Origin: Roseiarcus sp963779095
GTDB taxonomy: Bacteria; Pseudomonadota; Alphaproteobacteria; Rhizobiales; Beijerinckiaceae
Direction of reading: 5' to 3'
Length of the DNA stretch: 64,000 bases
Assembly (NCBI GenBank): GCA_963779095.1
Contig: CAVZWU010000015.1
Span: 124,001-188,000, forward strand
A program made the translations under genes and the position numbers. Positions 54,332-60,769 of this stretch are shown piece after piece (positions within the stretch are counted from its first letter, which is position 1; every line of letters starts with the position of its first letter). The notes under the pieces are model-generated. The model had not been told where the DNA came from, searched no databases, and was given only the letters and a program-made list of their open reading frames with translations.

Positions 54332-55503
54332 GCGACCCGATCCGGCAGGCTTTGATCCTGGCGGGCGGCAGGGGCACGCGGCTTGGCGCGATCACCGAAG
54401 CCATCCCGAAGCCGATGCTGAAAATCGCCGGCGACCGGCCGTTCCTCGACTATCTCATCGAGATGATCGAACGCCACGGCTATGAGGACATCCTGCTGCT
54501 CGGCGGCTATCTCGGCGAGGTTCTCGAGGCGGCCTATGACGGGCGCCGGATCGGCCGCGCGACGATCCGGGTCATGCGCGAAAAGGCGCCGCTCGGCACC
54601 GCGGGCGCGCTGACGGTCGCGCGCGAAACGCTCGATCCCCGGTTCCTGATGATGAATGGGGACGCGTTTTTCGACATCAATCTGCGCGCGCTGGAGCAGG
54701 CCTCGCTTGAGAGCGGAGCGATGGCGACTCTGGCGCTACGCTCGGTCGGAGACGCCGCCCGCTACGGACGGGTGATCGAGGAGCAAGGCAAAGTCGTCGC
54801 GTTTCTGGAAAAGGACCCGAACCGGCCGGGCCCGGGAATCATCAATGGCGGGATCTATGTGCTGAAGCGCGAGATCGTCGACTTCGTTTCCGCCCTGCCT
54901 TGCTCGCTCGAACAGGACGTGTTTCCGACTTTGGTCGAGCGCGGCGAGATTCGGGGCAAGGCGTTCGACGGCTATTTCCTCGATATCGGCCTGCCCGAAA
55001 CGCTCGAACAGGGACATCGCGAGCTTCCAGAAGTGCGCGTGCGTCCCGCAGCCTTCTTCGACCACGACGCGCTGGTTGGCGGCGGCGAGGGCGATTCCGG
55101 CGCAATTCAATGGACAGCGGGAGCGGTCGAGGCCATCCGCGCCCTGAACGACCGCGGCTATTATGTTTTCGTCATGAGCGGGGCGAGCGACGGGTCGCGG
55201 CTGAACGCGGCGATGCAGGCGTCGCTCGCGCGCGAAGGGGCGCATGTCGACCGGTTCCATGGCGAGGCCGGCTTTGCCTCAGGCGCCCTCTCGGGCTCGG
55301 CGAGGGGCTCAGCCGGGACGCCCGACCCGTTCGCCAAAGCCATGGTCGAATGGCCGATCGCGCGCGAGAAATCCTTCTTCATTGGCGTCGCCGACGGCGA
55401 TGTCGAAGCGGCCCGCGCCGCAGGCCTCGCGGCCCATCTCTCCGACGGGGCCGATCTTGCGCGCCTCGTCGATCGGCTCCTGACGCGATCCGCGCAAGGC
55501 TGA
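54328..55503 (+). CDS. hddC: Nucleotidyltransferase fused to a degenerate HAD domain (HddC-HAD)
   Basis: A 391-residue fusion. Residues 1-235 form a sugar-1-phosphate nucleotidyltransferase: LILAGGRGTRLG (9-20), PKPM (27-30), MMNGDAFFD with Asp112 and GIINGGIYVLK. This is the HddC guanylyltransferase type. Residues 238-391 resemble a HAD phosphatase of the GmhB kind: AAFFDHDALVG keeps the Asp-x-Asp (245, 247). The usual Lys-Pro in the third motif is replaced by GTPDPFAKAM, the zinc-binding Cys loop is absent and the GDR...D signature reads IGVADGDVEAA. The HAD part may be weak or structural. ATG overlaps the previous stop. Confidence 0.85.
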   Translation: MSDPIRQALILAGGRGTRLGAITEAIPKPMLKIAGDRPFLDYLIEMIERHGYEDILLLGGYLGEVLEAAYDGRRIGRATIRVMREKAPLGTAGALTVARETLDPRFLMMNGDAFFDINLRALEQASLESGAMATLALRSVGDAARYGRVIEEQGKVVAFLEKDPNRPGPGIINGGIYVLKREIVDFVSALPCSLEQDVFPTLVERGEIRGKAFDGYFLDIGLPETLEQGHRELPEVRVRPAAFFDHDALVGGGEGDSGAIQWTAGAVEAIRALNDRGYYVFVMSGASDGSRLNAAMQASLAREGAHVDRFHGEAGFASGALSGSARGSAGTPDPFAKAMVEWPIAREKSFFIGVADGDVEAARAAGLAAHLSDGADLARLVDRLLTRSAQG

Positions 55504-55767
55504 GCGTTCCCTGGCGCGGCGCTTTCAGATCGAATTCGCGGTCGGCCGTATTGTCATTCCCGCGCAATCGGGAATCCTATACCTGCGCGGCGGCTTGGAT
55601 AAGATCGAGTCGTTGCATCCGGCGATCGTGGGAATCCGGGGCCTTGTTTCGTGCTCTATCGGATCGAGGGGCTCGGACTCTGGCTGGGTCCTGGATGCGG
55701 GTGTTTGTTCCGAACAGTCGCAGGGGCCGCCTTAAGGCGCGCCCGCGTATAGGACAGGATCAATCTC
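55504..55767 (+). other. Left flank of the IS110 element, possible bridge RNA region
   Basis: The 264 bases between the heptose operon and the IS110 transposase begin with a REP-like palindrome (55556-55575). About 190 bases of non-coding DNA then lead to ATG 55768. In characterised IS110-group elements (IS621) this position carries the bridge RNA. Segment 55620-55760 is GC-rich with several short inverted stretches but no fold can be verified by eye. Confidence 0.35.
55556..55575. repeat. REP-like palindrome left of the IS110 element
   Basis: ATTCCCG and CGGGAAT form a seven-base stem around CGCAAT. The wider sequence (GTCATTCCCGCG ... CGGGAATCC) is a familiar dispersed intergenic repeat type in alphaproteobacteria. 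A similar element lies on the right side of the transposase at 56751-56780. Confidence 0.5.
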
Positions 55768-56714
55768 ATGCTGGAGAGTTCCGTTTCAGCCGGCGTTGAC
55801 GTCGGCTCGACTTGGCTTGACCTCGGGTTTCATCCCTTCGGCAAGCCGATCCGTGTGCGCAACAACGAGGCGGGTATTGCAACAATTGTCGCCGCCCTGG
55901 GCCAGCGTGGCGTGGGCCGGGTGGCGCTGGAGGCGATCGGGGGCTATGCGCGGAGGCTGACGGCGGCGCTGATCGAAGCGGACGTCACGGTCTTTATGGT
56001 CAATCCGCGGCGGATCAAGGCGTTTCGCGACGCCGAGGGCCTCATCGCCAAGACGGACAAGCTGGACGCAAGCCTGATTGCGCGCTTTGCTCACGTCATG
56101 GCCGATGAGCTGCGACCTCTCAGGGACGCCGGACAGGCGGGTCTCAAGGCGCTGTCGACAAGGCGGCGGCAGCTGACTGAATCCATCGCGATCGAGAAGA
56201 CACGCCTCAAGCAGGCCTTCGATCCGCTGATTCTCAACTCCTGCCGGGAGATGATCGCGCTGCTCGAAGACAGACGCCGGGCGATCGAAGCCGAACTCGA
56301 CTGCCGCATTGAGGCCGAGGACAGAATGGCGCGCCGGCGCGCCATTCTGTCCTCTATGCCCGGCATTGCTGCGCGCATCTCCACCCTGGTCGTCATCGAA
56401 ATGCCGGAGCTGGGCGAAATCGGACGAAAGGAAGCCGCGAGCCTCGCAGGCCTCGCGCCCCATCCGTCGCAATCCGGACTTTCGCTCGGGCGCAACGCCA
56501 TCTCCGGGGGTCGCCCTGCTTGCGCGCCGCCTTCTACATGGCCGCCCTCGTCGCGGTGCGAAGCCATCCCAGGTTCAAGCAGATCTATCTCGACCTGCGC
56601 GCAGCAGGAAAACCCGCAAAGGTCGCCCTCGTCGCCGTCGCCCGCCGAATGGTCGGCATCGCAAACGCCCTCATTCGCGACGACATCACTTTCGATCAAG
56701 CAAGCTTCGCTTGA
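55768..56714 (+). mobile_element. IS110-family transposase (frameshifted)
   Basis: DEDD-type transposase of an IS110-family element, 315 residues when joined. The RuvC-like N-terminal domain begins AGVDVGSTWLDLGF with its Asp, followed by GRVALEAIGGYARRL (Glu) and KTDKLDASLIARFAH (Asp-x-x-Asp). The C-terminal Tnp domain reads SLAGLAPHPSQSGLSLGRNA with its Ser. Near 56516 one base seems missing; the other frame continues LRAAFYMAALVAVRSHPRFK to DDITFDQASFA. Flanking REP-like palindromes and the lack of terminal inverted repeats fit the family, several members of which insert in REP sequences. Confidence 0.87.
56317..56354. repeat. Perfect 38-bp palindrome inside the IS110 transposase
   Basis: From GAGGACAGAATGG to CCATTCTGTCCTC the sequence is an exact inverted repeat of 19-base arms with no spacer, centred on GGCGCGCC halves. 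It codes for EDRMARRRAILSS within the transposase. Nineteen consecutive complementary pairs cannot be expected by chance. Confidence 0.9.
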
Positions 56715-56750
56715 CCCGCGCAATACAGTCGCCAGGCTATGGTCAAAAGC

Positions 56751-56780
56751 TCGCCTGGACGCCCGCGTTCGCGAGCATGA
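56751..56780. repeat. REP-like palindrome right of the IS110 element
   Basis: CGCCTGGACGCCCGCG-TT-CGCGAGCATGAC contains a short stem around CGCGTTCGCG, of the type (GTCATGCTCGCGAACGCGGG in reverse) that recurs between genes in this group of bacteria. It lies 36 bases past the transposase stop and may be the right half of the insertion target. Confidence 0.45.
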
Positions 56781-56967
56781 CAAGCAGTGGCTTCGGCCCG
56801 CAGAGCCGCAAAAATGTCCCGACTGTGCATGACCGCCATGAATGATGCGCACGAATACGCATAAAATCAAGGGCGGCGAAAATTTGGCGCTTATAGCGCG
56901 CGATGCCTGTTGATCGTTATAGAATTTACCTAATTCAGAAACCGATCCAAGTCGCGTCTCCAAGTCG

Positions 56968-57000
56968 CGTCATGGCCGGGCTTGGCCCGGCCATCCACGA
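56968..57000. repeat. Palindromic intergenic element, copy A
   Basis: CGTCATGGCCGGG-CTTG-GCCCGGCCATCCACG: the GGCCGGGC arms pair across CTTG. The same consensus appears inverted at 57079-57110. It resembles the RPE-like palindromes of Rhizobiales. Confidence 0.6.
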
Positions 57001-57078
57001 GAACATGGGTCCAGTCAGGATAAGGTCTGATAAGACAACACTATCCGTTGGGGACGGAGATCATCGCGACCGGGCGGC

Positions 57079-57110
57079 GTGGATGGCCGGCACAAGGCCG
57101 GCCATGACGG
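57079..57110. repeat. Palindromic intergenic element, copy B (inverted)
   Basis: CGTGGATGGCCGGC-ACAAG-GCCGGCCATGACGG is the reverse complement type of copy A with a few substitutions. Copies A and B flank about 80 bases (57001-57078). Confidence 0.6.
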
Positions 57111-57246
57111 TCGGAGGACGTAATTTCTCTGAACCACAAGAAAGTGTGGTAAGCGTCAAAATTTGCTTTGCGTATTTCAGAAGCAATGCTATTCTGTCTC
57201 GTTTTCCCATAAAACCGTGGCGCGGGCCGCGGAAGGAGAGTTCAAG

Positions 57247-57780
57247 ATGGTTCAGAAGGCGGCGTCGGCCCCACGCGGGCGTTTGAAAACGGAGCGCATG
57301 CTTCTGCGGCGCCGGCGCATCTTCGCCCGCCTGCGCGAGGGCTGGAGTTACGGGGAAATCGCGGCTGAGGAGGGCGTCACCATCACCTGGGTCCGCCAGA
57401 TCGTCGCCGACGTGCTGGAGAAAAGGTCGGTCGACAGCGGCGCCGAGCATGCGAAGCTGCAACTGGAGCGCCTCGCTCCGGCGATGCAGCTCGCGGCGGA
57501 CGCCATCTCCGCCGGCGACGTCTCCGCCATCCCGTCCTATTTGAAGGTGCTCGACCGGCTCGACCGCTACCAGACGGTCGCCGCCGCCAACCAGGTCTAC
57601 GACGAGGAGGCGCGCGCCAAGCTGCTCGCCAAGATCAACCGCGTCGCCGCCAATCTCGGCATCGATGAGGTCATGTACGCGGCGGGGCGCGAACACCTGA
57701 GGAAGATCGGCGAGATCAAGGACAAGAGGGGCGAGGGGCCGGCGGCGGAGGCCGCCCAGCACGCGGAGCCGGGCGCGTAA
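57247..57780 (+). CDS. HTH-domain protein of unknown function
   Basis: A 177-residue basic protein. An Arg-rich N-terminus (KTERMLLRRRRIFARLREGW) leads to a clear HTH: YGEIAAEEGVTITWVRQIVA (residues 36-55), resembling sigma-region-4 or phage small-terminase-type HTHs. A helical part follows (LAPAMQLAADAISAGDVSAI and VLDRLDRYQTVAAANQVYDE). ATG 57247 follows AGGAGAG. No neighbour gives a function. It sits between palindromic repeats and an A/G-rich palindromic region, so it may be part of a small mobile unit, but this is not shown. Confidence 0.65.
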   Translation: MVQKAASAPRGRLKTERMLLRRRRIFARLREGWSYGEIAAEEGVTITWVRQIVADVLEKRSVDSGAEHAKLQLERLAPAMQLAADAISAGDVSAIPSYLKVLDRLDRYQTVAAANQVYDEEARAKLLAKINRVAANLGIDEVMYAAGREHLRKIGEIKDKRGEGPAAEAAQHAEPGA

Positions 57781-57880
57781 GCGCTTTTTTCGCGCAACCT
57801 CGGAGGCGAGTTGAGGGAGGCGGAAATTTTTTTCACTTTTTTCGCCCGTAACCCTTTGAAAAGTCCCAATTCCGAAAACT

Positions 57881-57943
57881 AAAAGAAAGCAAAAGAAAGC
57901 GCTTTCCACCTGTTTTACTTTCGTTCGCTTTCTTTTTCTTTCG
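57881..57943. repeat. A/G-rich imperfect palindrome downstream of the HTH gene
   Basis: AAAAGAAAGCAAAAGAAAGC (57881-57900) is a direct repeat of AAAAGAAAGC. It is imperfectly complementary to CGCTTTCTTTTTCTTTCG at 57926-57943. GAAAGCGCTTTC (57895-57906) is itself a perfect 12-base palindrome. It could terminate the HTH gene transcript (stop at 57780) or be part of a repeat family. Confidence 0.5.
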
Positions 57944-58076
57944 TCGAACTCGCGCTTAAGTTAAATCCGGCGCCGCGCGGGGGGCGATGTGGGCCCGGGC
58001 CCTGTCCGTCAGGCGAATTGCGGCGGGCGGAAAATCGCCCTATGCCCTGAAGCATGCTGCGACAAGGTCCCCGCCC

Positions 58077-59120
58077 GTGAAGGCGCCGCGTCGGTACTTC
58101 AATCCGCTGGCGATCGGGGCGCCCCGCCCGCTGCTCGAGCTTCCGTCCCGGCTCGAGCGGATGATCCACTTCGTCCCGCCGCACAACGAAAAGGTGCGCG
58201 CGAAAGTGGGCGAGCTTGTCGGCCAGGTCGACGTCGTGCTCGGCAATCTCGAGGACGCGGTTCCGACCGACGCCAAAGAGGCGGCCCGGGAAGGCCTGAT
58301 CGCCATGGGGAAGGCGACCGACTTCGGCTCGACGGGCTTATGGGCGCGCGTCAATGCGCTGAATTCGCCCTGGTTCATCGACGACATGACCCGGCTTATC
58401 GGCGAGATCGGCGACAAGCTCGATGTGGTGATGGTCCCCAAGATCGAGGGCGACTGGGACATTCATTTCGTCGACCAGTATCTGGCCCTGCTCGAGGCCC
58501 GCTACGGCCTCAAGCGGCCCATTCTCGTGCACGCGATCCTGGAGACCGCGGAGGGCGTCAACAATGTCGCCGACGTCGCCGCCGCTTCGCCCCGCATGCA
58601 GGGCATGAGCCTCGGCCCGGCCGACCTCGCCGCATCGCGGGCGATGAAGACCACCCGGGTGGGGGGCGGCCACCCCGACTATCGGGTGCTTGGCGACCCC
58701 ACCGGGGCCCAGGCGGAGCGCGCCTCGGCCCAGCAGGACCCATGGCATTACACGATCGCGCGCATGGTCGACGCCTGCGCCGCGAACGGGATCAAGCCGT
58801 TCTACGGACCGTTTGGCGATTTCTCCGACCCAATCGCCTGCGAAGCGCAGTTCCGCAACGCCTTCCTGCTCGGCTGCGCAGGCGCCTGGACGCTTCATCC
58901 GAGCCAGATCGCGATCGCGAAAAGGGTGTTCTCGCCGGATCCGGCCGAGGTCGCCTTCGCGCGCAAGATCCTGGCGGCCATGCCGGACGGATCGGGCGCG
59001 GTCATGATCGACGGCAAGATGCAAGACGACGCGACCTGGAAACAGGCGCGCGTCGTTGTCGATCTGGCTCGGGAAGTCGCGGCGAAGGACCCCGATTATG
59101 CCGCGCTCTACCAGTTTTGA
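58077..59120 (+). CDS. HpcH/HpaI aldolase, malyl-CoA-lyase-type CoA-ester lyase
   Basis: Citrate-lyase/malate-synthase superfamily enzyme, 347 residues from GTG 58077. Motifs: VDVVLGNLEDAVPTDAKEAA (acidic metal site), STGLWARVNALNSPW (conserved Arg), LDVVMVPKIEGDWDIH, LVHAILETAEGVNNVADVAA and MSLGPADLAASRAMKTTRVG. YGPFGDFSDPIACEAQF and TLHPSQIAIAKRVFSPDPAE match malyl-CoA lyase proteins. Those enzymes cleave malyl-CoA to glyoxylate and acetyl-CoA in the serine cycle and ethylmalonyl-CoA pathway. An upstream ATG at 57987 is possible but its codons lack similarity to the family. Confidence 0.82.
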   Translation: MKAPRRYFNPLAIGAPRPLLELPSRLERMIHFVPPHNEKVRAKVGELVGQVDVVLGNLEDAVPTDAKEAAREGLIAMGKATDFGSTGLWARVNALNSPWFIDDMTRLIGEIGDKLDVVMVPKIEGDWDIHFVDQYLALLEARYGLKRPILVHAILETAEGVNNVADVAAASPRMQGMSLGPADLAASRAMKTTRVGGGHPDYRVLGDPTGAQAERASAQQDPWHYTIARMVDACAANGIKPFYGPFGDFSDPIACEAQFRNAFLLGCAGAWTLHPSQIAIAKRVFSPDPAEVAFARKILAAMPDGSGAVMIDGKMQDDATWKQARVVVDLAREVAAKDPDYAALYQF

Positions 59121-59286
59121 CCGCCCTCCAGCCGCTCCCGAAGCGCGGGCGGCTCAATTCTTGCTTTTAGACGAACCGCCGCAGCAAACCGACGGTGGAA
59201 AGCTCGCGAACCGGATCGGAAGGCGGTTCCTGTTTGGGCGCAATGCGCTATAACTGTCCGGGCATGGGCAAAGGAGTTTCCAGACT

Positions 59287-59619
59287 ATGCGGAGCTGCAA
59301 CGCGAAATTCGGGATTGGACAGGTCGTCAAACACCGGTTCTACCCCTTCCGCGGCGTGATCTTCGACGTCGACCCGGTGTTCGCCAATACCGAGGAATGG
59401 TGGCGTTCAATTCCCGCCGAGGTGCGTCCGGCGAAGGAACAGCCGTTCTATCATCTCTACGCCGAGAACGAGGATAGCCAGTACGTCGCCTATGTCTCCG
59501 AGCAGAACCTGATGTCCGACAAGTCCGGCGAGCCGGTCCAGCACCCGCAAGTGAGCGAGGCCTTCGAGCGGACGGAGGACGGCAAATATTGCGCCCGCGG
59601 CCGCCTGCGCCTGAGCTGA
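59287..59619 (+). CDS. hspQ: Heat-shock protein HspQ
   Basis: A 110-residue HspQ (YccV-like) protein. The conserved core is AKFGIGQVVKHRFYPFRGVI, then FDVDPVFANTEEWWRSIPAE and QPFYHLYAENEDSQYVAYVS, EQNLMSDKSGEPVQHP. HspQ modulates Lon-dependent proteolysis in enterobacteria and was also described as a hemimethylated-DNA-binding factor. In this family the basic/aromatic residues of HRFYPFRG line the beta-barrel. ATG 59287 follows AAGGAG. It converges with the IalB-family gene. Confidence 0.9.
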   Translation: MRSCNAKFGIGQVVKHRFYPFRGVIFDVDPVFANTEEWWRSIPAEVRPAKEQPFYHLYAENEDSQYVAYVSEQNLMSDKSGEPVQHPQVSEAFERTEDGKYCARGRLRLS

Positions 59620-59671
59620 CAACCTCGATGGGAGGCGCCCCGGCGCAATTCAGCCGTGGCGCCCACCCGAT

Positions 59672-60433
59672 CTACTTCGCTGGCGCGGCGGGAGCCGGGG
59701 CGGCAGGGGCTGGCGCTCCGGGCGCGCCGACGCCGCTCTGCTGCTGCTCAAGCTTTTTGCGCTGTTCCTCCGCCTTCTTCTGCAGTTGCTGCTGCAATGC
59801 CTGGCGCTGCTGTTCCAGAACCTTTGGGTCGGTCGGCTTGCCGTCATACGCCGAGCCGAAATCCTTCAGCGGAACGTTGAATGTGATCTCGCGCCCCGAA
59901 ACGTCGCCGCCGGGCACGCGCATGACCACGGCCATGTTCTGCCCCTTTTTCAGCTCGGCCAAAGTCTTCGGGCCGATCTCGATTTCCGCCGAGCAGGCGT
60001 TCTGGAAGCACATGTCGTACTTGCCGTCGAGCGGCTCGCCTTTGTCGATGATGACGCGGAAGCCGGGCCTCAGCAGCATGCCGATCGGCAGGATCAGAAA
60101 GCGCAACTTGCGTTTCTCCTCGCCTGCCACTTCGAAGACGTTGATGCTGACCATTGGCGGCTGGTCGGCCGAGGTCGAGAAGTCGCGCATCGTGGCGCAG
60201 GCGTCCCGGCCGTTTGCGGGCTCTTTGGCGCAGAATTTGGCCCATTGCGGCTCCGGCGATACGAGATCGATCTTCGATGGCGGAGGCGGCGCCTGTTGAG
60301 CGGGCGCGCCCGGAACTGCGGGAGCGGCAGGGGCGGCGGGCTTTTCCGGCTTCGTCTGCGCGAACGCTGCGCCGGCGAGCGCGACGCTCATTGCGAGCGC
60401 CGCGGCGCTCAAGCGCATGACTGGAAATCTCAT
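59672..60433 (-). CDS. Invasion-associated locus B (IalB) family protein
   Basis: Periplasmic protein of 253 residues with a cleavable signal (MRFPVMRLSAAALAMSVALA, cleavage near AFAQ). A Pro/Ala-rich spacer follows, then the IalB domain with two Cys pairs (FCAKEPANGRDAC and MCFQNACSAEIEIG), a hydrophobic ILPIGMLLRPGFRV, and a Gln/Lys-rich coiled-coil tail (QRQALQQQLQKKAEEQRKKL) ending in Ala/Pro repeats. IalB is linked to host-cell invasion in Bartonella, but the family is widespread in free-living alphaproteobacteria. ATG 60433 follows AAAGGACG. Confidence 0.87.
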   Translation of the reverse strand: MRFPVMRLSAAALAMSVALAGAAFAQTKPEKPAAPAAPAVPGAPAQQAPPPPSKIDLVSPEPQWAKFCAKEPANGRDACATMRDFSTSADQPPMVSINVFEVAGEEKRKLRFLILPIGMLLRPGFRVIIDKGEPLDGKYDMCFQNACSAEIEIGPKTLAELKKGQNMAVVMRVPGGDVSGREITFNVPLKDFGSAYDGKPTDPKVLEQQRQALQQQLQKKAEEQRKKLEQQQSGVGAPGAPAPAAPAPAAPAK

Positions 60434-60769
60434 CAATCGTCCTTTCGAACCGTAAGCGGGATCGTGTTGCGCTCCGCCCTGCGCCCGCACCAGGCCAATC
60501 GGCGCCAGGGATCGGCAAGCCTCGGCGGCCTCGTGACACGAGCGTGGCGGACGCGCTGCGGGTGTCGGCGCGCCCTCTTTCCATATTCGACGCGACATTC
60601 CAATAACAATTTCTGCCCTTTCAACCGTCCATGGGCGAACCTCGCTTCGGAAAGCCATGGCGCCGTCGCTTCGAGCCTCGGCTACCGCGAGATCAAGGCA
60701 AGCGGCAGGGGGCCCAGGGATTCGCCCTGGTGTGGGAATCCGCCGCAGGCCGATGATAGAAGGGCGGCG
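60434..60769. other. Divergent promoter region, no gene recognised
   Basis: The 336 bases between the divergent IalB-family and oligopeptide-binding genes contain a short hairpin (CCAGGG-ATTCG-CCCTGG, 60714-60730) and the ribosome-binding site AGAAGGGCGG of the latter. The open frame that continues upstream from ATG 60770 to 59786 lies on top of the IalB gene and is not real. Confidence 0.4.

Larger units (their letters stand above)
56715..57246. other. Intergenic region with palindromic repeats
   Basis: The 532 bases between the IS110 transposase and the HTH protein gene hold a REP-like element (56751-56780) and a pair of inverted palindromic elements (56968-57000 and 57079-57110). The end has AGGAGAG before ATG 57247. 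The remaining bases show no coding signal. The stretch from 56781 to 56960 is AT-richer than its surroundings. Confidence 0.5.

Noticed and set aside
59786..60769. N-terminal extension of the oligopeptide-binding protein
   Set aside because: The codons before ATG 60770 are antisense to the IalB gene, while a signal peptide and ribosome-binding site start at 60770.
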